This document shows positions 1 through 9,507 of a stretch of 64,000 bases of DNA, one piece after another. The stretch comes from Gloeocapsopsis sp. IPPAS B-1203 (lineage in GTDB: Bacteria; Cyanobacteriota; Cyanobacteriia; Cyanobacteriales; Chroococcidiopsidaceae). The stretch lies in contig NZ_PEIG01000022.1 of assembly GCF_002749975.1 (NCBI RefSeq), positions 1-64,000 of the forward strand. The letters run 5' to 3'. The notes beneath the pieces were generated by a model. That model ran no database searches. It worked only from the letters and a program-made list of their open reading frames with translations, and was not told the DNA's origin. The translations under genes and the position numbers were made by a program. The first letter of the stretch is position 1, and every line of letters begins with the position of its first letter.

Positions 1-439
1 ACGATATCGGCGACTCAGCAAGGATTATGAGTGTTTACCGGAGACATCCGAAGCTTTCATCTACTCTACGTCTCTACGTATACTTCTGCATAGATTGGCA
101 TAATTTGCTACTTCTCAAACATCCTCTTAGACCATTTGGTTTTGAGGTTGCTACATATGGATGAGCTGGGGAAGCTAGAGAAGTTGGGGGAGCAGGGAAA
201 GAAAAGAAATTAGAAAATTATAATTTGTCACAACCATTTTTCAAGTTGGTATTAAAAACAACAGCAGCGCAGCGAACCAGATTAATAAATAGTCCGTGGG
301 ATTGGAATGATTTAGCAACCTAGGTGTTGCAATGTAGCAACACCCAACTATGTCGCCGCTGCTCTGAAGTAGAAGGCATTCGGGTATTGTCGTCACTCTA
401 GCTATTTTAGGATTTATCCCCTTTTTAGATTACTGGAAT
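1..439. other. intergenic region, no gene seen
   Basis: No convincing coding frame lies here. The only clear structure is a perfect 8-bp inverted repeat (GGTGTTGC, 6-nt loop, GCAACACC) at 323-344. It has no T-run beside it, so it is not a good intrinsic terminator. The stretch lies downstream of the minus-strand gene that ends at 440. Confidence 0.5.
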
Positions 440-1330
440 TTACTTGGTTTTCGGTTTTGAGTTGTTGATACCGTAAATTAATCCCACCGCACTACTCAAC
501 GCTAAAACATTGATAAATTGAATTGAAGAAAGAAATCCACCGTCATCGGTACGTTGGTACTGATACAAACTCAAGGGTGTATCTGGAATTCCTAAAGTCA
601 AAGTCTCCACACCAAGCATCGACAAAATAACAGGTAGCACAAACCCCAAGCCTAGCCAAATAACTACCATGGCGAGCGCAAAACCTGTAAAAAAATTCCA
701 GAATAAGCCATTTGCCGAATGCGCTACGCGGCGATCGCCTGATTTACCATAGATGCGTAAGCCAATGACCGTATCTTCTACTAAGATATGTCGAGGGTAG
801 CGCCAAACAATCGAACTTACCCACACATCGACAATTGCACCTGCTGCATTGATTGCTAGTGCGATCGCAAGCCAAGGTGTCTGCAATACAACCATCAACA
901 ATACACCTAAAACCGAAATGATCGCGAATGGCGCAAGCGTAATTTGCAAAAATTGATTACGGGTGAAAACTTTGCTCGAAGTTGCATAAGCATAAGGCAA
1001 AACAAAGTGAGATAGCCCTACTCCATAACGCGGTTTACCACCATAAATAGACATTACCGCACCGTGAATGAGTTCGTGAAAGATAATGGTTAACCCAATC
1101 AAGAGTAAAATTCCTAGCCATCCTTGTACTTGGGAAAATCCAAAATTAATGTTTTGATTGGTTCCCGCAAGAAAAGCGTAAGTAGCTAAAAAAATCGGTA
1201 AAAATAAGAAAAACCCTCCTGTAGCCAGAAAGAAAAACTTTGCAGCTAAAGTACGAGTAAGTGTTAATTCATCTAATAGTTGATAGCCGCGTTGGTGCAA
1301 TGTTTGTGTATTAAAGGAAGTAGGATTCAT
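440..1330 (-). CDS. DUF3267-type membrane protein with HExxH metalloprotease-like motif
   Basis: A multi-pass membrane protein of about 296 residues. An HELIH sequence (HExxH) lies in a hydrophobic segment, as in site-2-protease-like or DUF3267 zinc metallopeptidases, followed by several hydrophobic helices. The frame is open a further 25 codons upstream, but that extension reads through a dispersed repeat. The ATG at 1330 has an ideal AGGAGGT ribosome-binding site 4 nt upstream and starts MNPTSF, so I chose it. The ribosome-binding site belongs to the end of the repeat at 1333-1496. Substrate and role are unknown; the peptidase idea rests only on the HExxH motif and topology. Confidence 0.7.
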   Translation of the reverse strand: MNPTSFNTQTLHQRGYQLLDELTLTRTLAAKFFFLATGGFFLFLPIFLATYAFLAGTNQNINFGFSQVQGWLGILLLIGLTIIFHELIHGAVMSIYGGKPRYGVGLSHFVLPYAYATSSKVFTRNQFLQITLAPFAIISVLGVLLMVVLQTPWLAIALAINAAGAIVDVWVSSIVWRYPRHILVEDTVIGLRIYGKSGDRRVAHSANGLFWNFFTGFALAMVVIWLGLGFVLPVILSMLGVETLTLGIPDTPLSLYQYQRTDDGGFLSSIQFINVLALSSAVGLIYGINNSKPKTK

Positions 1331-1332
1331 TA

Positions 1333-1496
1333 GACCTCCTGCATGAATCACAGATGCCCTATGACTAAAGTCAGGGCTATCCAAGCAAAGTGTACCTTCG
1401 TACACTAAAATAAGATTTTTACGGGTAAGTCCACCTCCGTGGACTTTGTTTATTCAGCTAGTGAATTTATACGAGATCGCATTCACGCAGGAGGTC
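1333..1496. repeat. TA-flanked palindromic dispersed repeat, copy A (complete)
   Basis: A 164-bp element with near-perfect terminal inverted repeats: GACCTCCTGCATGAAT at the left and ATTCACGCAGGAGGTC at the right. TA dinucleotides flank both ends, as expected of a Tc/mariner-type MITE. Inside are hairpins: GCCCTATGACT/AGTCAGGGC, GTGTAC-CTTC-GTACAC, and AAGTCCAC-CTCC-GTGGACTT. It fills the gap between the mscS-like gene, whose stop codon it abuts, and the DUF3267 gene, to which it gives the ribosome-binding site. Related copies lie at 11856-12017, 41481-41640, about 9128-9250 and about 60660-60716. Confidence 0.8.
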
Positions 1497-2851
1497 TATT
1501 CTTCGCTTCCTTGTCCATTCTGTTGTTCTAATGCTGTTTTCTGTTGTCTTTGCTGCAAAATTGGCAACGAATTACGAAATTCTATAGCATAAATATCTGT
1601 AGGTAACTCAATTCCCGCATTCATGAGTGATTCTTTAATAGCTTGCGCTACCTGCGAAGTTGCTTCTAAAAAAGCTAAGCGACGCGAGTTTACCCAAAAG
1701 CGAACTTCGATATTTACAGTACTAGCTGCAAGTTCTCTCACAAGAATGTCTATCGGTTGACTGACTTCTACACCTTCGATTTGAGCAATCGTATTTTTAA
1801 TAACTTGCTTTGCTGTAGTGATGTCTGCAGCATAATCAATACCTACAATGATAGAACTCCGGCGTACCACAGAAGCAGTATTATTTGTAATACTTGCCTG
1901 AAAAACTTCTTGATTAGGAATATATACAGTACGACCATCGTAGGTGTTGAGAGTTATTGTCCGCAGTTGAATTTGAGTTACTGTACCTTCGTACTCTTTA
2001 ATCACAATTTGATCGCCGAGTCGAAACGGTCGAGCTGCAAGTAAAATAACACCAGAAATATAATTACTCAGGATATCTCTAAGACTAAAACCAATTGCAA
2101 CTGTAGTTAATCCCAACGTTCCTAATAAGGCGGTAAAATCGAGTCCTAAAACTCCCAAGGCGATGATAGAACCAGCTACCCATACTCCACCATATCCTAA
2201 TTTAGCAATGAGGATTTCGGTACTGCGATCGCCTTCAGTACGCTGCGCCCAAGCATAAGCAACTTGTCGAACTCCACGCGCGATCGCCCATGTCAACACT
2301 ACAATAACTAAACCACCGATAATCGAAGGCAAATTATCAATAATATCGCGGACTAATTCGCGCATTGTTATGTTAACGCGCTGGACAACATCAATGGCTA
2401 ATGGTGGCTGATCAAAGGCTTGATTGAGTGCGATCGCCCACTGTTGTGCTAACTTTTCAACAGAGACACCAAAATCTTCTGCATCTTGTTGTGTGACTGT
2501 CATCAACACGCGGTTATTTACTTGCAACGTCGCGATATTGCGTTGCGGATTCGTTTGTACGCCAACAGTTCCTATAGGTTGCGATCGCGCTAATATACTT
2601 GCAATTCTGCGATTGATAATTTGGGCACGTTCTGTTGCACTCAGTTCTGCTAAGCTCCCTACTTGAAATATTGGTCTTCCCCGAACTAAAATATCTGCAA
2701 AAAAAACTCCATCTACGGAAGTTTCTGCAGGTGGATCAAGAGGAGTTTCAATTATAGGAATATCTTGGGCTAAACCGATATGACTTCTGAGTAATATCAA
2801 GCTAGCTACAACTACGACAATGCATATCCTATCAGCTTTGCGTTTGCCCAT
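1496..2851 (-). CDS. MscS-family mechanosensitive ion channel
   Basis: A 451-residue protein. An N-terminal hydrophobic segment (residues 9-28) looks like a signal peptide. A periplasmic region follows, then three membrane segments at about 177-193, 219-238 and 243-275. The last is the pore-lining TM3, with the Gly/Ala-rich stretch AIGFSLRDILSNYISG. It leads into the MscS beta domain (RPFRLGDQI...IPNQEVF). MscS channels open under membrane tension to release solutes after osmotic downshock. The protein is larger than E. coli MscS because of its N-terminal domain, as in many cyanobacterial homologues. No single-gene name can be assigned. Confidence 0.88.
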   Translation of the reverse strand: MGKRKADRICIVVVVASLILLRSHIGLAQDIPIIETPLDPPAETSVDGVFFADILVRGRPIFQVGSLAELSATERAQIINRRIASILARSQPIGTVGVQTNPQRNIATLQVNNRVLMTVTQQDAEDFGVSVEKLAQQWAIALNQAFDQPPLAIDVVQRVNITMRELVRDIIDNLPSIIGGLVIVVLTWAIARGVRQVAYAWAQRTEGDRSTEILIAKLGYGGVWVAGSIIALGVLGLDFTALLGTLGLTTVAIGFSLRDILSNYISGVILLAARPFRLGDQIVIKEYEGTVTQIQLRTITLNTYDGRTVYIPNQEVFQASITNNTASVVRRSSIIVGIDYAADITTAKQVIKNTIAQIEGVEVSQPIDILVRELAASTVNIEVRFWVNSRRLAFLEATSQVAQAIKESLMNAGIELPTDIYAIEFRNSLPILQQRQQKTALEQQNGQGSEE

Positions 2852-2983
2852 TCCTTACTCTCTACTAAACGATGCGCTATAGCAATCCTAAATTATTTGT
2901 AAAAATCTCTTTCTATGTCTTTTCTTTGCGTCTAGCCTTTGGCAACCCCTACGGGGAATGTGGTTCGTGCAACTAATAATATA

Positions 2984-2998
2984 GTGGGCACTGCCCAC
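2984..2998 (-). terminator. weak terminator-like hairpin after baeRF3 gene
   Basis: The inverted repeat GTGGGC-ACT-GCCCAC lies just downstream of the minus-strand gene ending at 3008. The sequence that follows is AT-rich but has no clean T-run, so termination is only a suggestion. Confidence 0.35.
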
Positions 2999-3007
2999 CA
3001 TACTATC

Positions 3008-4156
3008 TTAATAACGGAAAATCGCTGCTGATGATGAATTTCCTGGTACAGATTCAGGTTCAACTGCATATACTGTACCGCTGTTGATCAAAGTATGAAT
3101 CGCAGCTAAATCCATTAAATCTTCATCACCCGTTTGCTGGTCATCATGAACTTCAATTTGATTATTTTCTGCATCAAAGCTACCCCATTTCTGTATGCCA
3201 ATTCCTACAAATAAAGAATCAACTCGTTGAAAGTAAGCTGCGGGGACAACTTCTAAAATATTGTTACTTGTTTGTCCTGTTCCTGCTAATTCTTGATAGC
3301 GTTCAACAAGTTCTTGTCGATTTTTTTCAAAGTAGGGTTGAATAATTCCCCAAGCTTGCGCGTGTAATTCTTCAGGTTTGGAAATATCAGGATTACCTGT
3401 AACACCACCATCAATTAAATAAGGGTAGTTATTAGCTTCTTTGTAGATTGGAAATAAGTATTCTACGCCTGCTAAAACCAGCGGAAATTGTTGATTTTTG
3501 AGTAATTCTTGAATACCAGAATCTACCTTGCGGAAGTAACGCAAAATATTTTCTTTTTGATCGTCTTCGCCTGCACTTTGTCCGTGAAATATTGCGGCGC
3601 GATCGCCCCCACCTTGCGAAGTTCCAGTATGAAACTGCAATTGCTTTTCAGGGTCATCATAGCGTAATGCTTCTGCAATACTTTGCGGTATGTCTTCTAA
3701 TTCAATTTCGTTGACACTATAGCGTGTTCCTTGAAATAACCGAATTTGATTTTGACTAAGTGCAAGTAGATAGAATCTACCATCATTTGTCAGTAGCTGT
3801 AACATTGGCTTGAGATGAAAGCGATCTGTTACAACAACTAATTCATCAAAGTTTAATGGGACTTGGTAGTAGCTAAAAAAGTTATCTGCAATGAAAATTG
3901 CCAGCCCGTCACTTTGGTGTTGCCAAAATTGATATTCATCAAGTTCTTGCGGTCGTGCTAACATATCTCGCGCGTCTTGGGGACGCATACCTCCTTCAAC
4001 TAGTTTATTTTCAGCTTCTTTGATTAAATTTTTGAAACGAATGGGATCTTGTTGTGTTTGAGTTCCTAATTTATGCGTAGGCATATAAATGGAAATACAA
4101 GTACCTTTTGGCTGTTCAATTAATATTTTTGCTTCTTCGATAGAGAACAGTTTCAT
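3008..4156 (-). CDS. baeRF family 3 protein (archaeo-eukaryotic release-factor-like)
   Basis: A 382-residue soluble protein that looks like the bacterial baeRF3 family, relatives of the eRF1/aeRF1 peptidyl-tRNA-hydrolase fold. Visible features are the N-terminal ISIYMPTH stretch, the mid-region FYLLALSQNQIRLFQG, a Gly-rich segment followed by RAAIFHGQS, and the FRKVDSGIQELL helix. The cellular role of baeRF3 proteins is not established; links to ribosome rescue are inference from the fold. The start at 4156 has AGGAGA 8 nt upstream. It is transcribed alone, with about 150 bp separating it from the mscS-like gene. Confidence 0.75.
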   Translation of the reverse strand: MKLFSIEEAKILIEQPKGTCISIYMPTHKLGTQTQQDPIRFKNLIKEAENKLVEGGMRPQDARDMLARPQELDEYQFWQHQSDGLAIFIADNFFSYYQVPLNFDELVVVTDRFHLKPMLQLLTNDGRFYLLALSQNQIRLFQGTRYSVNEIELEDIPQSIAEALRYDDPEKQLQFHTGTSQGGGDRAAIFHGQSAGEDDQKENILRYFRKVDSGIQELLKNQQFPLVLAGVEYLFPIYKEANNYPYLIDGGVTGNPDISKPEELHAQAWGIIQPYFEKNRQELVERYQELAGTGQTSNNILEVVPAAYFQRVDSLFVGIGIQKWGSFDAENNQIEVHDDQQTGDEDLMDLAAIHTLINSGTVYAVEPESVPGNSSSAAIFRY

Positions 4157-4757
4157 GCAATATTCTCCTACTTGGTGAAAAGTTCAATGTAGCAATTTTG
4201 TTTGAGTTGTAAGATAATTTTTAACAACAAACCGCGAAGGCGCAGAGGATGATATTGTGTTGAGCGGGCAAAGCCTCTACTTGAAGAAAGTATCCGTCCC
4301 ACATAGAAGTGGATATCAAGGGAGAGCCTCGCACACAATGTAAGCTATGTTTTATGCTAAACTTTTTGACTTTTGTTGACTTCCAACTACCTTAGTAAAT
4401 ATTCTGTATACTGTCTATCTAGCGATTGATTTTTGCTATTAAAGGTAAATACACCAAAAAAATACATCTATCATTAAGTAGACATTTTTAAAAATATTGA
4501 ATAATTGCTTGTTTATTGGCGCACAAAAGACTAGCTCTAGGATAACTAGTGATTTTTAGTAGAAATTTAATATTTTCTTAACGTTTCTTTGGTAAGTTAC
4601 AGAAGTACGACCGTAGCACACAACTTAGATGCTTTGCACCATTTTCAGCAAAGCAGAGTTGCAATAAATCATCTGTAAGCTGCCTTTTTCTTAAAGCAAT
4701 AGCTCTGTTTTATGCAGAGATTCCCTGTAATTTATCGATATTGCAGACATATCACCT
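4157..4757. other. 600-bp divergent intergenic region
   Basis: It separates the divergent baeRF3 and phosphatase genes. AT-rich, with no coding frame of note. It holds the Pho-box-like repeats at 4566-4595, annotated separately. Confidence 0.5.
4566..4595 (+). promoter_or_regulatory. candidate Pho box upstream of phosphatase gene
   Basis: Three 8-bp units spaced by 3 bp: TTTAATAT, CTTAACGT, TTTGGTAA. The cyanobacterial SphR/PhoB box is usually tandem (C/T)TTAA(C/T)(C/T)(T/A) octamers with 3-bp spacing. The first two units match at 7 of 8 positions, the third at 5. The site lies 163 bp before a phosphatase gene, where phosphate control would make sense. It was found by eye, and chance matches are possible in AT-rich DNA. 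Confidence 0.4.
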
Positions 4758-7700
4758 ATGGATTCATTTAAGTTACAATTACTTCACGCTACTGACCTAG
4801 AAGCTGGTATTTCTGCTGTTGAGGATGCACCTCGGTTTTCAGCAGTTGTTAATGGACTGAGATCGGAATTGCCTGAACAAACGCTTCTTATCTCTTCTGG
4901 TGATAATTATATTCCTGGTCCTTTTTTACTAGCGAGTGCCGATCCGAGTTTAGATGAAATATTAGGAAGTGCTGGCGCTGGGCGAGGCGATATCGCAATC
5001 ATGAATGCGATCGCCTTTGATGCTTCAGCGTTGGGTAATCATGAATTTGACTTGGGTACAGGACAAGTCGCAAGTGTCATTGCACCTGATGGCGATTATC
5101 CTGGTACAAGTTTTCCTTATTTGAGTGCTAATTTAGATTTTAGTGAAGATGCCAATCTTAGCGATCTAGTTGTTCCTGAAGGACAAGCACCACAACCAAA
5201 TAGCATTACAAAAAGTGTAGTGTTTGAAGTAGATGGCGAAATTGTCGGCGTTGTTGGTGCGACGACACCTCTACTAGAATCTATTTCTTCTCCTGGTGAT
5301 GTGATTGTTTCACCACCCGATCCTGATGATTTGAATGCACTTGCAGCAGAAATTCAAATTTCGGTAGATAATCTCACCGATCAGGGAGTCAATAAAATTA
5401 TTCTGACTTCTCACTTACAGCAAATAGCGCTTGAACAAGAATTAGCGACATTACTCGAAGACGTAGACATTATTATTGCTGGTGGATCGGATACGATTTT
5501 AGCTGATGAAAGCGATCGCCTCCGTCCAGGTGATGAAGCAGCAGGTTCTTACCCGATTTTAACCGAGTCTGCGAGTGGCGATCCTGTTGCAATTGTGAGT
5601 ACTGATGGTAACTATAACTATGTCGGGCGCTTAGTTGCAGAATTTGACGATAATGGCGTATTACTACCAGAAAGCATCGATCCATTAAATAGTGGCGCTT
5701 ATGCGACTGACGAACAAGGTGTCGAAGATCTGCGTAATTTTGTTGCGAATCCTAATGCTGTTGTCGCCGATCCTGATGTTGTTGCAATTACAGCAGCTAT
5801 TCAAGAAGTTATTTTAGAAAAAGACGGTAATCTTTTTGGTAGTTCCGATGTATTCCTCAACGGTGAAAGAGAGGATGTCCGCACTCAAGAAACAAACTTA
5901 GGTAATTTAACTGCTGATGCTAATTTAGCTGCGGCGCAGGCTGTTGATGACTCAGTTGTCATCTCAATCAAAAATGGTGGCGGAATCCGCGCACCGATTG
6001 GTGTTGTCAATCCTGAAACCGGAGAAACACTTCCGACAGCAGCGAACGAATTAACGGGTAAAGAAGCGGGTGATATTTCTCAGTTAGATATTGAAAATGC
6101 GCTGCGCTTTAATAATGAACTCACTCTGTTAACTCTAACAGCTGAACAACTTCTGGCAGTTATTGAACACGGTGTGGCGGCGACTGCATCAGGTGCAACT
6201 CCTGGACAATTTCCCCAAGTTGCTGGTGTATCTTTCAGTTTTGACCCAGATTTAGAATCAGGAAATCGAGTTCAATCTTTAGTTGTTGAGGATGCAGACG
6301 GTAATCCTAGGGATATTATTGTTGAAAATGGCGAACTTGTCGGAAATGGCGATCGCGAGTTTCGCATAGTCACTTTGAACTTCTTAGCAAGTGGAGGAGA
6401 TAGCTATCCCTTCGATCAATTTGCTGAAGCTAATTCAGAAAGATTAAATCGAGTTGATCTCACTGATTTAAATTTAGCACCAGGAACTGCTACTTTTGCC
6501 GATGCTGGTACTGAACAAGATGCTTTAGCTGAGTATCTCCTTGCCAATTTTGCAGAAGAACCTTATGATATTGCAGATGTTGGTCCTGGACAAGATAGCC
6601 GAATTCAGAATCTCAACGATCGCAGCGATACTGTGATTACACCTTTAATCGATGCATCGGATGCTATTAGTTTAGCTCCCATTGGCACTTACGCAACAGG
6701 CATTTTTGATGAAGGTGCCGCAGAAATCGTCGAGTACGATCCTGATACACAACGTTTGTTTGTTGTCAATGCAAATAGTGCCACGCTGGATGTTTTAGAT
6801 ATTAGCGATCCGACTAACATTCAAGCACTTGAGGCAATTTCATTAACCTCATATGGTGCTGCAGCTAATAGTGTTGATATTTTCGATGGTGTACTAGCTG
6901 TAGCAGTAGAAAATGAGGATACACAGCTACCTGGTAACGTCGTATTCTTTGATACTGATGGTAACTTTTTAAGTTCCGTAGAAGTCGGGGCTTTACCAGA
7001 TATGCTTACCTTCACACCTGATGGTAAGAAGGTTTTAGTTGCTAATGAAGGCGAACCAAGTGACGATTACACGGTTGACCCTGAAGGTTCAGTAAGTATC
7101 ATTGATGTCTCAGGTGGTTTTGAAAACCTGACACAAGATAACGTTACAACAGCTGGCTTTACTGCGTTTAACGATCGCAAAGAAGAACTGATTGCAGAAA
7201 AAGTCAGAATCTTTGGACCTAACGCCACAGTTGCTCAAGATATAGAACCAGAATATATCACAGTTTCATCTGACTCTACGACTGCTTGGGTTGCGCTGCA
7301 AGAGAACAATGCTTTAGGAGTGCTTGATATCGCTTCTGGGGAAATTACTGATATTTTACCTTTGGGCTTTAAAGATCATACTCTTCCAGAAAATGCATTC
7401 GATGCTAGCGATCGCGATGACGCGATTAATATTACCAACTGGCCAGTATTTGGTATCTACCAACCTGATGCGATCGCAAGTTACGAAGTCGATGGCGAGA
7501 CTTTTATTATTACTGCCAACGAAGGCGATGCTCGCGATTATGATGCCTATAGCGAAGAAGCACGGATAGAAGATTTAGTTTTAGATCCCGTTGCTTTTCC
7601 TAATGCTGCAGAATTACAAGCAGAGGAAGCACTTGGTCGTTTAATTGTCACGACAGCAAATGGTGACACTGATGGTGATGGCGAGTATGAAGAACTGTAC

Positions 7701-8804
7701 GTTTTTGGTGGTCGTTCGTTTGCGATTTGGACTGAGGAAGGAGAACTAGTTTACGATAGCAGTAATGATTTTGAGCAAATTACAGCAGCGCTGTACCCTC
7801 AAGAGTTCAACTCTGACAATAGCGAAAATGACTCTTTTGATAGCCGCAGTGATGCCAAAGGACCGGAACCCGAAGGCGTGACTGTTGGTGTTATTGATGA
7901 CCGGACTTATGCGTTCATTGGTTTAGAGCGGATTGGCGGGATAATGACTTATGATGTCACTGATCCTACTAATCCGCAGTTTGTTCAGTACATCAACAAC
8001 CGTGATTTTAGTGGTGATGCTGAAGCTGGTACAGCAGGCGATCTTGGTATAGAAGGATTAACATTCATTTCTGCTGAAGATAGTCCAAATGGCAAGCCAT
8101 TAATAGTTGCTGCAAATGAAATTAGTGGAACGACAACTGTTTTTGAAATTACGGTAAACAGTGACGGTACTCCTGAACCCACCGGAGAACTCATTTTTGG
8201 TACAGAAACTGATGATGAGTTGTTTGCGAATATCAAAGATACCATCTTTGCAGGTGCGGGTAATGATATTGTTGATGCTTCTACTGGTGGCGGGGGTAAT
8301 CAACTTTACGGCGGCGATGGCGATGATGAGTTATTTGCTGGAAGCAACGATTACGCTTTGCGTAGCGCCGGAGGCGATCGCCTATTCGGTGAAGCAGGTA
8401 ATGATATTCTCAATGCTGCTGTTGGAAGTGGTGGTAATAGATTGTATGGTGGTGCGGGTAATGATACCTTAATTGGGGGTACTGGAGATCGCTTGTTCGG
8501 TGGTGCAGGCGATGATGTCTTGTTTGCTGGACAAGGCGATAACCTCTTGAATGGCGGTGCTGGTGTCGATCAATTCTGGATTGCTTACAATGGATTACCT
8601 GATAGCATCAACACAGTTACTGATTTCCAAGTCGGTACAGATATCATCGGTATTGGTGGTTTAGCCGGAGTTAGTAGCTTCAGCGACCTCACCCTTACCC
8701 AAGACGGCGCTAATACACTGATTAATGCTGCAGATACAGACTTAGCTTTACTCAGAGGTATCCAAGCCAATGCGCTTGACAGTAACAGCTTTGTGTTTGC
8801 TTAG
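4758..8804 (+). CDS. RTX-tailed 5'-nucleotidase / PhoA-like phosphatase with choice-of-anchor I domain
   Basis: A 1348-residue modular enzyme. Residues ~5-300 form a metallophosphatase domain with the di-metal motifs LLHATDLE, SSGDN and ALGNHEFD. Residues ~340-620 form the C-terminal 5'-nucleotidase domain with NGGGIRAPIG. Residues ~640-1140 resemble a choice-of-anchor I beta-propeller-like domain. Residues ~1165-1285 carry RTX calcium-binding nonapeptides (GGDGDDELF, GGAGNDTL, GGAGDDVLF). There is no N-terminal signal peptide, so type I secretion through the C-terminal RTX region is likely. Large atypical PhoA-type phosphatases of cyanobacteria have similar architecture. It probably releases phosphate from extracellular nucleotides and esters. 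A Pho-box-like site lies upstream and a strong terminator downstream. Exact substrate is unknown. Confidence 0.85.
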   Translation: MDSFKLQLLHATDLEAGISAVEDAPRFSAVVNGLRSELPEQTLLISSGDNYIPGPFLLASADPSLDEILGSAGAGRGDIAIMNAIAFDASALGNHEFDLGTGQVASVIAPDGDYPGTSFPYLSANLDFSEDANLSDLVVPEGQAPQPNSITKSVVFEVDGEIVGVVGATTPLLESISSPGDVIVSPPDPDDLNALAAEIQISVDNLTDQGVNKIILTSHLQQIALEQELATLLEDVDIIIAGGSDTILADESDRLRPGDEAAGSYPILTESASGDPVAIVSTDGNYNYVGRLVAEFDDNGVLLPESIDPLNSGAYATDEQGVEDLRNFVANPNAVVADPDVVAITAAIQEVILEKDGNLFGSSDVFLNGEREDVRTQETNLGNLTADANLAAAQAVDDSVVISIKNGGGIRAPIGVVNPETGETLPTAANELTGKEAGDISQLDIENALRFNNELTLLTLTAEQLLAVIEHGVAATASGATPGQFPQVAGVSFSFDPDLESGNRVQSLVVEDADGNPRDIIVENGELVGNGDREFRIVTLNFLASGGDSYPFDQFAEANSERLNRVDLTDLNLAPGTATFADAGTEQDALAEYLLANFAEEPYDIADVGPGQDSRIQNLNDRSDTVITPLIDASDAISLAPIGTYATGIFDEGAAEIVEYDPDTQRLFVVNANSATLDVLDISDPTNIQALEAISLTSYGAAANSVDIFDGVLAVAVENEDTQLPGNVVFFDTDGNFLSSVEVGALPDMLTFTPDGKKVLVANEGEPSDDYTVDPEGSVSIIDVSGGFENLTQDNVTTAGFTAFNDRKEELIAEKVRIFGPNATVAQDIEPEYITVSSDSTTAWVALQENNALGVLDIASGEITDILPLGFKDHTLPENAFDASDRDDAINITNWPVFGIYQPDAIASYEVDGETFIITANEGDARDYDAYSEEARIEDLVLDPVAFPNAAELQAEEALGRLIVTTANGDTDGDGEYEELYVFGGRSFAIWTEEGELVYDSSNDFEQITAALYPQEFNSDNSENDSFDSRSDAKGPEPEGVTVGVIDDRTYAFIGLERIGGIMTYDVTDPTNPQFVQYINNRDFSGDAEAGTAGDLGIEGLTFISAEDSPNGKPLIVAANEISGTTTVFEITVNSDGTPEPTGELIFGTETDDELFANIKDTIFAGAGNDIVDASTGGGGNQLYGGDGDDELFAGSNDYALRSAGGDRLFGEAGNDILNAAVGSGGNRLYGGAGNDTLIGGTGDRLFGGAGDDVLFAGQGDNLLNGGAGVDQFWIAYNGLPDSINTVTDFQVGTDIIGIGGLAGVSSFSDLTLTQDGANTLINAADTDLALLRGIQANALDSNSFVFA

Positions 8805-8825
8805 TAGTTTCTTTTAAAAGCAACA

Positions 8826-8865
8826 AATTGCACCTTTTATAAGCAAGAGGTGCAATTATTTTTTT
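8826..8865 (+). terminator. intrinsic terminator of the RTX phosphatase gene
   Basis: A 10-bp perfect stem, AATTGCACCT/AGGTGCAATT, with a 12-nt loop is followed by ATTTTTTT, 21 bp after the stop codon. Confidence 0.85.
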
Positions 8866-8935
8866 AAAGTTGAAAATTATACACTTGATTGCAAAACTAT
8901 AGACTTCTTGCAAAAAATACTTAAACTGTCATGTT

Positions 8936-8998
8936 GAGCCAAGCGAAACATCTCGCGAGATTCTGCGCTACATGACATTCCGCTGGGAATGACATTCA
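8936..8998. repeat. repeat-like palindromic intergenic element
   Basis: A GC-richer island in AT-rich DNA containing TCATGTTGAGCCAAGCGAAA and a CATTCC-GCT-GGGAATG hairpin. It resembles interspersed intergenic repeats common in cyanobacterial genomes. Only one copy was seen in this window, so repeat status rests on resemblance. Confidence 0.35.
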
Positions 8999-9127
8999 TA
9001 ATTTTTCAACTTTTGCAAGAGATCTTATCTCGCTTGATCTGCTGCATTGCGATCGCGAATCATCACTATAATCGCAATTTAATTTTTCAGCAGATTGAGT
9101 CTTAATTAAGAAGAATTTATTAAAAAG

Positions 9128-9250
9128 CGTTAAATCTCTTGCACGAATCACATGCTCCAATAAAGTGTGCTTCTGCAAACTAATATAAAATTTTTAGCAG
9201 TAAGTTCACAGAGACGAACTTTGTTCTTTTGGCTGCAAATTCATTTGCTA
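9128..9250. repeat. dispersed palindromic repeat, copy D (degenerate, partial)
   Basis: It aligns with the complete copies over several blocks: the left end GCACGAATCACA, the AAGTGTGCTTCTGC hairpin region, the AAATTTTTAGCAGTAAGTTCAC block and the AACTTTGTT block. The palindromes have decayed and the first hairpin is missing. It lies in the 8.8-9.5 kb intergenic region. Confidence 0.55.
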
Positions 9251-9507
9251 GACGTTCATACTACATTGTTTTTAAGTTAATATTCTTCTTTTAAGATTAT
9301 TCCGACAAATAACTAGTTTGAATCCATAAAGTTATTTTATATACAATTGTCGTACTTAATTTTACTTTCTATACAAAAATTTAAAAAATCTCTGTGTTCT
9401 ACTTGGGAAAACAAGGTAATCATAAACAAAAGTAGTACGATTAATTCTCCTTACTTAGCTGATAGCACGACAAGTAGTCAAACGCCTAAAGGATTTCTCA
9501 AGTAATA

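Noticed and set aside
440-1405. The longer 321-residue form of the DUF3267 protein
   Set aside because: The extra 25 codons are translated mobile-repeat sequence; the internal ATG has the ribosome-binding site.
9240-9507. Pho box before phoD
   Set aside because: One octamer (CTTAATTT) fits the consensus, but adjacent positions at 11-bp spacing do not.
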